Under the pieces are notes generated by a model, which was not told the origin of the DNA, did no database searches, and was given only the letters and a program-made list of their open reading frames with translations. This document shows positions 1-6,760 of a stretch of DNA of 64,000 nucleotides, in pieces. Location: positions 1 to 64,000 of the forward strand of contig DASXVX010000032.1 in assembly GCA_036504075.1 (NCBI GenBank), given 5' to 3'. Made by a program: the position numbers and the translations under genes. The stretch's first letter is position 1. Every line of letters begins with the position of its first letter. The DNA comes from DASXVX01 sp036504075. GTDB taxonomy: Bacteria > Bacillota > Sulfobacillia > Symbiobacteriales > Symbiobacteriaceae.

Positions 1-101
<101 letters not shown>

Positions 102-275
102 AGTTTGTTCGGCTCTTTCATTCCGTACGACTCGCTTCGCTCTCGTCACCAATCTCTTGGTGACCTTGCTTACTTACACTGTCTAGTTTTCAAGGTGCGA
201 GGATCTTCTCTTCCAGCCATCGCCTTCAGGCGAGGCTTTTATAGATTAGCAAACTCGTCGCCGTTCGTCAACACA
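102..275 (-). promoter_or_regulatory. rRNA operon promoter and pre-16S leader
   Basis: On the minus strand a -35 TTGACG (271-266) and -10 TAATCT (248-243) are separated by 17 nt. Downstream comes a leader containing CTTGAAAACTAGA, a sequence commonly seen before or between Firmicutes rRNA genes. It also has a hairpin, GTCACCAA/TTGGTGAC, near 145-166. A second TTGACA lies further upstream at 363-358 but has no acceptable -10 at normal spacing. No protein gene is convincing between 102 and 509. Confidence 0.6.
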
Positions 276-464
276 CTAGATTTTCCGGTTTGGCGTTTTC
301 TCGTGTGCCGCAGTAGCGACGGTTACTAACTTACCACAGCGCAAGCATCCAAGCAAGTGTCAAATTCTGTATGCCGTATGCTTGGTACTCCGCATCTGCA
401 GGCATCGCGCATTGTAGCATGCGCACCGATTCCCGTGCAAGACGGTTTAATATGCCGAAACGGA

Positions 465-490
465 ATGGGCGGAGGCAGTTCTCCGCCCAT
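465..490 (-). terminator. Putative terminator after gltX
   Basis: A perfect inverted repeat ATGGGCGGA/TCCGCCCAT lies 20 nt beyond the gltX stop. The following tract on the minus strand (TCCGTTTCGG) is only weakly U-rich, so it may act as a 3' stabilising hairpin rather than an efficient intrinsic terminator. Confidence 0.5.
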
Positions 491-509
491 CAGGCCGTCC
501 TGACAAGGG

Positions 510-1958
510 TCAGCAGTATTTCGCCATCCGTCTGATGGTCCGCTCGCGCCCGATCAGGTAGACAATCTCAAAAAGACCCGGACTTGCTGTTCGCCCGGTA
601 ATGGCGACCCGAATCGGCTGGATGGACTCCTTCGGCTTTAACTGCAAGGCCTCCATGTGCCCCCGGATCATCTTTTCGATGGCCGGGACATCCCACTCGA
701 CCGTTTTCAGTCCCTCTATTACCTGCCGGAAGAACGGCTTGACTGCCTCCGTCAGGAACTTGCCGGCGGCGCCGTCCTCCATGGCAAGGTCATCCTTCAG
801 AAAGAAATCGATGTGCTGGGGAACCTCCGCCAGCGTTACGACTCGCTCCTGAACTTCCTTGACGACCGCCTTGAACCAGTCCCAGTTCGCACGCGCCTCC
901 TCCTCGGTGGTCAAACCGGATGCGACCACGAATGGCAGCGCCAGCTCGGCGAACTCCTCAGTTGTCTTCCGGCGGATGTACATCCCGTTCATCCAGTTCA
1001 GCTTGGGCTTGTCAAAGATGGACGGGGCCTTGGTCACCCGGGTGATATCGAACTTGGCTTTTAGCTCTTCAACGGTGAGGAACTCCTCGCCGTTCTCACC
1101 GCCGGGCGGAGTCCAGCCCAGGAACGCCATGAAGTTCATGAGCGCCTCGGGCAAGTAGCCCTGCTCCCGGTAATCATGGACGGCCGCCTCGCCCTTCCGC
1201 TTGGAGAGCTTGCCCCGCTCCTCGTTGGTCATGTGACCCACGTGGCCAATATTTGGCACCTGCAGGCCCAGCGCCGCGTAGATTAGCAACTGCACCGGCG
1301 TGTTGGAGATGTGCCCCTCGCCGCGCAAAATGTGCGTGATCTCCATGGTTGCGTCATCAACGACGACGGCGAAGTTATACAACGGAATGCCGTTGGACCG
1401 CATGATGATAAAGTCCCCGATAGAGTCCGTCGGAAACTCGATGGGTCCACGGACAAGGTCGTTAAAGCCGACCATCCGGCCCCTGGGCACGTTGAACCGC
1501 AGCACATGCTGGCGGCCCTCGGCCTCAAACGCGGCCTGCTGTTCGGGAGTCAGGTTCCGGCAGCGCCCCTTGTACTGGTAAGGCTTGTTCTGCGCCTGGA
1601 ACTCCTTGCGGTCCTCGTCCTCTTCCTCCTTGGTGCAGTAACACTTGTAGACGTGCCCGCTCTCCAGGAGCCGGTTGGCATACTCCCGGTACATGTCCAG
1701 GCGCGCCATCTGCCGGTAGGGGGCATACGGGCCGCCGATATCTGGACCCTCATCCCAGTCCAGGCCGAGCCACTTGAGGTCGTCGTAGATGACCTGCTCC
1801 CACTCGGGCTTTGAGCGCTCCTGGTCGGTGTCTTCAAACCGGAGAATGAACTGCCCGCCTTCCCGCCTGGCCCACAGCCAGTTAAACAGAGCGGTATGGA
1901 CGTTGCCGACATGAATCGGCCCCGTCGGACTAGGGGCCATACGCACACGAATGGTCAA
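510..1958 (-). CDS. gltX: Glutamyl-tRNA synthetase
   Basis: This enzyme charges tRNA-Glu (possibly also tRNA-Gln) with glutamate in the cytoplasm. The 482-aa product has the class I HIGH-type signature in MAPSPTGPIHVGNVHTALF near the N-terminus and a KLSKRKG (KMSKS-type) motif mid-protein, and is of normal family length. The start is the TTG at 1958, giving MTIRVRMAPSPTGP, because it sits behind the ribosome site GAGGGGAGA. An ATG 12 codons upstream would add an unconserved extension. A Glu-type T-box lies directly upstream. The neighbour behind it is bofA, reading the same way, so the gltX promoter probably overlaps the bofA 3' end. Confidence 0.97.
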   Translation of the reverse strand: MTIRVRMAPSPTGPIHVGNVHTALFNWLWARREGGQFILRFEDTDQERSKPEWEQVIYDDLKWLGLDWDEGPDIGGPYAPYRQMARLDMYREYANRLLESGHVYKCYCTKEEEDEDRKEFQAQNKPYQYKGRCRNLTPEQQAAFEAEGRQHVLRFNVPRGRMVGFNDLVRGPIEFPTDSIGDFIIMRSNGIPLYNFAVVVDDATMEITHILRGEGHISNTPVQLLIYAALGLQVPNIGHVGHMTNEERGKLSKRKGEAAVHDYREQGYLPEALMNFMAFLGWTPPGGENGEEFLTVEELKAKFDITRVTKAPSIFDKPKLNWMNGMYIRRKTTEEFAELALPFVVASGLTTEEEARANWDWFKAVVKEVQERVVTLAEVPQHIDFFLKDDLAMEDGAAGKFLTEAVKPFFRQVIEGLKTVEWDVPAIEKMIRGHMEALQLKPKESIQPIRVAITGRTASPGLFEIVYLIGRERTIRRMAKYC

Positions 1959-1997
1959 GGCACTGTCTCCCCTCAAAGAAAAGCATGATGACAAACG

Positions 1998-2240
1998 AAA
2001 AAACCCCGTCCGGTTAGGGACGGGGTTTTAATTCCCGCGGTACCACCCTAAGTTAGGCCCATGGCCTCACTCGGCTCCTGATAGCGGAGGAGCTACCCGT
2101 TCAGACTTACTACGACTTCAGTCCAAAAGGCTCAGGGGCCTCTTCGGTGACCATGGGCACCGGGTCGCACCAACCCCCGGCTCGCTGTCGCTCCATGAAT
2201 TCACGTACTAAACCCCGTCACAGCCTGTACCATCTGTCTG
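1998..2240 (-). promoter_or_regulatory. T-box riboswitch, glutamate-specific (gltX leader)
   Basis: The T-box core GGGTGGTACCGCGGG is at 2047-2033 (minus strand), followed by a terminator hairpin (CCCCGTCC/GGACGGGG with six Ts) at 2029-1998. Stem I can be folded with an AGTA-containing internal loop. Opposite it lies a GAA codon (2145-2143) followed by G, then a lower stem GGGGTTT/AGGCCCC. GAA specifies Glu, matching the downstream gltX. The bulge reads TGGT, whose last base would pair with the tRNA discriminator base. Uncharged tRNA-Glu should therefore favour readthrough into gltX. The specifier assignment comes from manual folding. Confidence 0.88.
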
Positions 2241-2244
2241 ATGT

Positions 2245-2273
2245 ATTTTACTCTTCCTGAACGCGAAAATCAA
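2245..2273 (-). promoter_or_regulatory. Putative promoter of the gltX T-box transcript
   Basis: On the minus strand, -35 TTGATT (2273-2268) and -10 TAAAAT (2250-2245) have a 17-nt spacer and lie about 10 nt before the first base of Stem I. The -35 overlaps the last codons of bofA. Confidence 0.5.
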
Positions 2274-2533
2274 CGCAGAAGTAAACGCATGATGCCCAGG
2301 CCAGCCAGCCCGGGTAATCCCAACAGCCCGACGACCACTGCGGTCACCGGGTTGAGGGCCAGATGAAAGCCCAACGTTGCCCCCACGAGGTTAACCAGCC
2401 AGAGCACCACCCCGCCGGCGAGGCTGTTGCCAAGCACCTTGAGGAGGAACGCCAGCGGCCGGGCCAGCACCTGCAGCAATAGCAGCAGCACCACTACGCC
2501 GGCCACGTACCAGAGGGCCGTCGTCACGTCCAT
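2270..2533 (-). CDS. bofA: BofA-family pro-sigma-K processing inhibitor
   Basis: BofA is an inner-membrane protein that holds the intramembrane protease SpoIVFB inactive during sporulation, delaying sigma-K activation in the mother cell. The 87-aa product starts at ATG 2533 behind GGAGGGGTAGGC. It has a hydrophobic N-terminal segment (about residues 4-22), then a second hydrophobic half containing GNSLAGGVVLWLVNLVG and ending NPVTAVVVGLLGLPGLAG, the pattern typical of BofA. It follows yaaL by 2 nt, and recR-yaaL-bofA is the order seen in Bacillus. Its presence supports a sporulating host. Confidence 0.9.
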   Translation of the reverse strand: MDVTTALWYVAGVVVLLLLLQVLARPLAFLLKVLGNSLAGGVVLWLVNLVGATLGFHLALNPVTAVVVGLLGLPGLAGLGIMRLLLR

Positions 2534-2535
2534 GC

Positions 2536-2817
2536 CTACCCCTCCTGGTCCAACGGCTCGCCCTGGTTGTTCCGGAGCTGCCGCACCAGGTGCATGTACT
2601 TCCGCTGGGCCGCCTCCATGCTGAAAATGGCCACGTCGACCAGATTGGGTTCGCTCACTTCCTGAAAGTAGTTCTGGGCGGCTTGCCACTCCCGGTGAGC
2701 AGCTTGTACCTGCGACATCAGGTCCTGGCGTGCAATGTGAGTCCCGGCGGTCTCCGAACTACCCTCACGGTTAAGCATACCCTGCCACCGACCGCCCAAA
2801 TTGAAGTTCACCTTCAC
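2536..2817 (-). CDS. yaaL: YaaL-like DUF2508 family protein
   Basis: This small soluble protein of 93 aa belongs to the DUF2508/YaaL family, whose function is unknown. The recognisable part is the helical stretch HREWQAAQNYFQEVSEP followed by LVDVAIFSMEAAQRKYMHL, characteristic of the family. The best start is GTG 2817 (MKVNFNLGG), six nt after GGGGGG. A TTG two codons upstream would abut the ribosome site. It sits between recR and bofA exactly as in Bacillus subtilis, and its stop is nearly coupled to bofA, suggesting co-expression. Confidence 0.85.
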   Translation of the reverse strand: MKVNFNLGGRWQGMLNREGSSETAGTHIARQDLMSQVQAAHREWQAAQNYFQEVSEPNLVDVAIFSMEAAQRKYMHLVRQLRNNQGEPLDQEG

Positions 2818-2884
2818 CGGCAACCCCCCTCACGGAAGGGTATGTCCCGCACTTCCGGATTATTCCTGGAGGGCGCCGGTAAAC

Positions 2885-2915
2885 AAAAAAAGGCGCCGCT
2901 AGATTTCGCGGCGCC
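2885..2915 (-). terminator. Intrinsic terminator at the recR 3' end
   Basis: On the minus strand a hairpin GGCGCCGC/GCGGCGCC is followed by seven Ts (2891-2885). The recR stop codon (2901-2899) lies inside the hairpin, so the terminator overlaps the end of the gene and separates it from yaaL-bofA. Confidence 0.9.
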
Positions 2916-3495
2916 CTTCGAAGGCTTTTGCTAACGTAACTTCATCGGCGTACTCCAGGTCACCGCCCATGGGGAGACCCCGGGCGATACGCGTTACCTT
3001 GACGCCGATGGGCTTGATATACCGGGCGATGTACATGGCTGTCGTCTCGCCCTCAGTGTTGGGGTTCGTGCAGAGGATGACCTCCTGCACCCGCCCATCG
3101 CCCAGTCGCTGGATCAGTTCTTTGACCTTGATGTCGTCTATACCGACGCCCTCCATGGGGTTAAGGGCACCGTGGAGCACATGGTAGAGTCCTTTATATT
3201 CCCGGGTCTTCTCCATGGCGACAACATCGCGGGGTTCCTGCACGACGCAGATCATGGAGCGGTCCCGCTTTTCATTGCTGCAAATGGCGCAAGGGTCCTG
3301 ATCGGTCAGGTTGCAGCACACGGAACAGTACCGGACTCGCTCCCGCGCCTCGACAATGGACGCTGCGATCTGGCCGACGACCCGCTTGTCCATATGCAAC
3401 AGGTGAAAAGCCAGGCGTTGGGCCGTCTTTGGCCCAATGCCGGGTAGCTTGGTGAGTTCTTCAATCAGCCGGGCGATTGGCTCTGCGTAATACAT
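2899..3495 (-). CDS. recR: Recombination mediator protein RecR
   Basis: RecR works with RecO (and RecF) to load RecA at single-strand gaps. The 198-aa protein shows the family architecture. There is an N-terminal helix-hairpin-helix (KLPGIGPKTAQRLAFHLL), a four-cysteine zinc finger (residues about 57-72, CSVCCNLTDQDPCAIC), and a Toprim domain with VVQEPRDVVAMEKT and NPNTEGETTAMYI. It starts at ATG 3495, nine nt after ebfC. The dnaX-ebfC-recR order is widely conserved in bacteria and points to one transcription unit, terminated within the recR tail. Confidence 0.98.
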   Translation of the reverse strand: MYYAEPIARLIEELTKLPGIGPKTAQRLAFHLLHMDKRVVGQIAASIVEARERVRYCSVCCNLTDQDPCAICSNEKRDRSMICVVQEPRDVVAMEKTREYKGLYHVLHGALNPMEGVGIDDIKVKELIQRLGDGRVQEVILCTNPNTEGETTAMYIARYIKPIGVKVTRIARGLPMGGDLEYADEVTLAKAFEGRREI

Positions 3496-3504
3496 CAGGG
3501 CGCC

Positions 3505-3837
3505 TTAGAAGAGGCCCGGAATCTTGGGCATGCCACCCGGCATGATCTTCTTCATCTCAGCTTCAGACATGGCTTCGGCCTGCTTCATCCCTTCGGTGAT
3601 GGCCGCGAGGATGAGGTCCTGCAGCATCTCCACGTCCTCCGGGTCCACGACTTCCTTGGTCAGCGTGATGGCCTGAACCCGCCGGTCGCCGGTTACGACG
3701 ACTTTCACAGCCCCGCCGCCCGCGCTGGCCTCCACCGTCTTCAGGGCTATTTCTTCCTGAGCCCTTACCATTTGCTGCTGCATCTTTTGTACCTGCTTCA
3801 TCATCTGATTCATGTTTCCGCCGCCACCAGGGATCAT
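3505..3837 (-). CDS. ebfC: YbaB/EbfC family nucleoid-associated protein
   Basis: This 110-aa DNA-binding dimer is thought to shape the nucleoid or regulate transcription and recombination. It has the characteristic Met/Gln-rich N-terminal helix (MNQMMKQVQKMQQQM), the central strand region VKVVVTGDRRVQAITL, and a C-terminal helix ending with a Met/Pro/Gly-rich tail. The ATG at 3837 overlaps the dnaX stop codon, and its ribosome site GGAGGAGG lies inside dnaX, so translation is probably coupled. Confidence 0.95.
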   Translation of the reverse strand: MIPGGGGNMNQMMKQVQKMQQQMVRAQEEIALKTVEASAGGGAVKVVVTGDRRVQAITLTKEVVDPEDVEMLQDLILAAITEGMKQAEAMSEAEMKKIMPGGMPKIPGLF

Positions 3838-5531
3838 TTGACGTCCTCCTCCTTAATCTCCTGAACCAATCCTTTGGGGAAAACGCTCATGGCAATATCC
3901 ACGAGCGACCGCTCGCCGGCTGGTTTTTCTGCCGCGGTAGGTGCCGCCGAGGCAGCCGACGGGTCCGTTCTTCCAGCCGGGTCGTCCGGACCTACCACGT
4001 CGACGTCCAGGCCGGTGAGCCCCACCTTGGCCAGTGCTTTTTCCACGATGTCCTTGTCGGCCGGCCGCTTGAGCAAGGAGACAAATGCATCGTTCGGGGC
4101 CACCAGCACCAACGTCTGGCCGCGGAGCCGCCCGACGCGAAACTCTTTCAGAATCGGATGCGTACTGGGGCGGGCCCGTTTTACCAGGTCGAGAATCTGG
4201 TCCCAGGCCTGGACCACCCGCTCCACCCCTTCGCCAGACGGGCCTGACGGCGCCGCCGGCGCCAGTTGAGCCGGTGTGGTCTGGGGCGGGGCGGTCTGGG
4301 GAGCAGCGGCCGCGTGAGGCTCCTCTACCGGTGGCTTCTGCGGAACGGCGGGCGCCATCGGGGCCGCCACCCCCGCATGCCGCCGCAACGGCGGCGGAGC
4401 TACCGCGGCCGCCACGGGTTCCGGCGCCGCCTGTCCACTGTAGATGCCGGCGAGACGAATCAGGCCGACCTCTACCAGCAACCGGGGGGACGACGAAAAC
4501 CGGAGATCGTTCTCCACCTGGGCGAACAGCCGGATGCCCGCCAGAATCTGATCCTGGGCCAGCCCGGCGGCCTGGCCCCTCAGTGACTCCAGTGCGTGGG
4601 CCGGCAGATCGAGCGTGGAGCCGCCCATATCAACTTTCAGCATGAGCAGGTCCCGCATATGGGCCAGGTAGTCCCGCACCAGCTGGCGCAAGTCTTTGCC
4701 CTGGCGGGCCAGTTCATCCAGCAACAGCAGCGTCCCGCCGACATCGCCGGCGGCCAGCCGCTGGTCCAGCTTCAGGAATTCCTCCAGGGGAGCCGAACCC
4801 AGCACGTAAAGCGTGTCTTCGAGGGTAATTTTCCCGCCCGTCGCATACGCCATCACCTGGTCCAGCAGCGACAGGGCGTCACGCATGCCGCCTTCCGCCT
4901 GCCGGGCGATAGCGGTCAGCGCCTCGTCGGTGGGCTTCATGCCGTACTTTCCGCAAACCTCCGTCAGCCGGCCCACAATCTCCGGCGTGGCGAGCCGATG
5001 GTACTCAAAGGACTGGCACCGGGACAGGATCGTCACCGGCAACTTCTGCTTTTCCGTCGTGGCCAGCACGAACATGACATGACCAGGCGGCTCTTCCAGC
5101 GTCTTGAGCAGCGCGTTGAAAGCCGCTTCTGTCAGCATATGCACTTCGTCGATGATATAGACCTTATACTTCAGATCCGCAGGCGCGTATTTTACTTTGT
5201 CCCGCAGATCCCGAATCTCTTCAACGCCCCGGTTGGATGCGGCGTCGATTTCGATGATGTCCAACGTCTCACCCGAATTGACGGACGTGCAGGCCGGGCA
5301 TTCGTTGCACGGCTCGCCATCCTGCGGGTTCAGGCAGTTGACCGCCTTGGCCAGAATGCGGGCGACCGTAGTTTTGCCGGTACCGCGGGGACCGGAAAGC
5401 AGGTAGGCGTGGTGCAGCCGGTTGTGAGTCAACGCGTTCTTCAGCGTGCGCGTAATGTGCTGCTGCCCCACAACATCGGCGAATCGCTGTGGGCGAAACT
5501 CCCGGTAAAGGGCAAGGTGTGCCACGGACAT
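3834..5531 (-). CDS. dnaX: DNA polymerase III subunit gamma/tau
   Basis: DnaX is the clamp-loader ATPase that loads the DnaN clamp and, as tau, couples polymerase to helicase. In this 565-aa protein the AAA+ module has Walker A GPRGTGKTT (about 46-54), a four-cysteine zinc module (CLNPQDGEPCNECPAC), Walker B (VYIIDEVHML), and sensor 1/arginine-finger regions (ATTEKQKLPVTILSRCQSF). Domain III follows. A low-complexity Ala/Pro-rich linker (about 370-430) leads to a C-terminal tau-type domain. I did not find an obvious slippery heptamer for gamma production. It heads the dnaX-ebfC-recR unit downstream of tadA. Confidence 0.97.
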   Translation of the reverse strand: MSVAHLALYREFRPQRFADVVGQQHITRTLKNALTHNRLHHAYLLSGPRGTGKTTVARILAKAVNCLNPQDGEPCNECPACTSVNSGETLDIIEIDAASNRGVEEIRDLRDKVKYAPADLKYKVYIIDEVHMLTEAAFNALLKTLEEPPGHVMFVLATTEKQKLPVTILSRCQSFEYHRLATPEIVGRLTEVCGKYGMKPTDEALTAIARQAEGGMRDALSLLDQVMAYATGGKITLEDTLYVLGSAPLEEFLKLDQRLAAGDVGGTLLLLDELARQGKDLRQLVRDYLAHMRDLLMLKVDMGGSTLDLPAHALESLRGQAAGLAQDQILAGIRLFAQVENDLRFSSSPRLLVEVGLIRLAGIYSGQAAPEPVAAAVAPPPLRRHAGVAAPMAPAVPQKPPVEEPHAAAAPQTAPPQTTPAQLAPAAPSGPSGEGVERVVQAWDQILDLVKRARPSTHPILKEFRVGRLRGQTLVLVAPNDAFVSLLKRPADKDIVEKALAKVGLTGLDVDVVGPDDPAGRTDPSAASAAPTAAEKPAGERSLVDIAMSVFPKGLVQEIKEEDVK

Positions 5532-5595
5532 CTCTCCTGCCGAGTCGGACTAGCCTTGTGCAATTCTACCCGAAGGTCGGGTTTCCCTCTCGCCC

Positions 5596-6048
5596 CTATT
5601 TCCGGCGGGCCCGGAAGAAAGTGACCATTACTTCGCTGCACTCCGCTGCGAGCACCCCGCCGGTCACCTCCATGCGGTGGTTGAGGCCGGGGTTCTGGAC
5701 GATTTCCAGCAAGGTCCGGTCGGCCCAGGCCTTGGGATCGCCGGCCCCATAGATCAGGTGTTCCACCCGGCTCTGCACCAGCGCTCCGGCGCACATGGGG
5801 CAGGGCTCAACAGTCACATAGAGCGTACAGCCCTGGAGCCGCCAATCGCCAATGACCTGGCCGGCCTGCCGGATGGCCAGGATCTCGGCGTGTGCGGTGG
5901 CGTCGTTCTGGCCCTCCCGGAGATTGTAAGTCCGCGCCAAAATGGCCCCGTCTTTCACCACAACAGCGCCAATCGGCACTTCGCCGGCGCGGGCCGCAAG
6001 GTGCGCCTGCGCCAAAGCTTCCCGCATGAAATCTTCGCGTGTACTAAT
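5596..6048 (-). CDS. tadA: tRNA-specific adenosine deaminase TadA (probable ATT start)
   Basis: TadA deaminates A34 of tRNA-Arg(ACG) to inosine, an essential wobble modification. Zinc-binding motifs HAE (in ATAHAEILAI) and PCPMC (VTVEPCPMCAGAL) are intact, with the catalytic Glu in HAE. The first in-frame ATG (6027) gives MREALAQAH, but the seven codons before it (ISTREDF) match the usual N-terminus of the family. An ATT at 6048 sits 8 nt downstream of GGGAGG (6062-6057), whereas the ATG has no good ribosome site. I therefore extend the gene to the ATT, giving 150 aa. The deaminase call is secure; the start is inference. Confidence 0.93.
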   Translation of the reverse strand: MSTREDFMREALAQAHLAARAGEVPIGAVVVKDGAILARTYNLREGQNDATAHAEILAIRQAGQVIGDWRLQGCTLYVTVEPCPMCAGALVQSRVEHLIYGAGDPKAWADRTLLEIVQNPGLNHRMEVTGGVLAAECSEVMVTFFRARRK

Positions 6049-6059
6049 AACCGCAGCCT

Positions 6060-6108
6060 CCCAACGGAGTTGGGTACAAGGGCAGGTCCGGCGGACCTGC
6101 CCTTGTAC
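6060..6108 (-). repeat. Two adjacent perfect hairpins between tRNA-Ser and tadA
   Basis: CCCAACGGAGTTGGG (6060-6074, 6-bp arms) abuts a 35-nt inverted repeat (6074-6108) with 17-bp perfect arms GTACAAGGGCAGGTCCG and a single central base. Neither is followed by a T-tract on either strand. On the minus strand the first hairpin contains the start of the tadA ribosome site GGGAGG. It could be an RNA processing or 3' protection element for the tRNA, or a translational control element for tadA. Confidence 0.6.
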
Positions 6109-6125
6109 TCGTTCCGTATCGTTGC

Positions 6126-6216
<91 letters not shown>

Positions 6217-6409
6217 TTGCTGTCATTCTATGAGTTTACACAAGCCCGCCGAGCCATGCAACTAATTTTCCTGGAAGCCGAGCCAAACGGACACAGCGGA
6301 AATTCGCGGCTTGCAGGCCAATCGGAAGGACTGCGAAAGAAAGCAGCGAACTGAAATGTCGCAGTTAGGTTTTCGTTAGCCTTCTGGAGAAGTGGAGGGG
6401 AGCCTGGCT
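6217..6409. other. Intergenic region, no feature recognised
   Basis: The stretch between tRNA-Ser and the small membrane gene holds no convincing open frame. It must contain the tRNA promoter (minus strand) and the promoter of the small plus-strand gene, but I see no clear consensus for either. Confidence 0.4.
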
Positions 6410-6637
6410 ATGAACCAGGAACCGAGCGTTCTTGCCCGGACACTGGTCGGGGCAATCGCGGGACTTTCGCTCGCGTTCTCCGTGATCGTGTTGCTGGCCA
6501 CCTGGGATGTCGTTGGCCTGGAAGGCGTATCCGACCCGGAAGCGGATATCGTGCCCGAGACTGAGAGAATCGTCCGGCGGATCCTGATGTTCTTCCCCGC
6601 TTTCGGGGCGGCGACGGCAAACATACGCCGCTCGTAG
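6410..6637 (+). CDS. Small membrane protein, unknown function
   Basis: The predicted protein is 75 aa and starts at ATG 6410, 8 nt after GGAGGGGA. Residues about 9-35 (ARTLVGAIAGLSLAF onward) form one strong transmembrane helix. An acidic loop (GVSDPEADIVPETE) follows, and then a weaker hydrophobic stretch ILMFFPAFGAATA ends in basic residues. I recognise no family. It is a single-gene unit, convergent with serS, followed by a strong hairpin terminator, which supports its being expressed. Function cannot be inferred from context. Confidence 0.6.
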   Translation: MNQEPSVLARTLVGAIAGLSLAFSVIVLLATWDVVGLEGVSDPEADIVPETERIVRRILMFFPAFGAATANIRRS

Positions 6638-6690
6638 GCCCTTGATTGGACTTCAACGCTAGAGCCGGCCATACGCCAGAGCAAATAATA

Positions 6691-6722
6691 CCCCCTGCTG
6701 CAACTGCAGCAGGGGGTTTTGT
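6691..6722. terminator. Bidirectional intrinsic terminator
   Basis: CCCCCTGCTGC/GCAGCAGGGGG with loop AACT is followed by TTTT on the plus strand and preceded by an AT-rich tract that serves the minus strand. It ends both the small membrane gene (+) and the serine operon after serS (-). Confidence 0.88.
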
Positions 6723-6760
6723 CACGTGTTGTCCGGCAGTACCGAGACGGCGGGCGGCCC

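Noticed and set aside
333..363. A second rRNA promoter using TTGACA at 363-358
   Set aside because: The nearest -10-like sequence is 24 nt away, well outside the normal spacing.
3834..5531. Programmed frameshift site in dnaX
   Set aside because: No A-rich slippery heptamer with a downstream hairpin was found in the expected region.
5532..5595. The small SRP RNA gene (scr) that sits near dnaX in Bacillus
   Set aside because: The tadA-dnaX gap is only about 64 nt and lacks the conserved SRP RNA tetraloop and internal-loop sequence.
4596..5624. A 342-codon open frame on the plus strand opposite dnaX
   Set aside because: It is antisense to dnaX with shadow-like composition; dnaX is fully conserved across the same interval.
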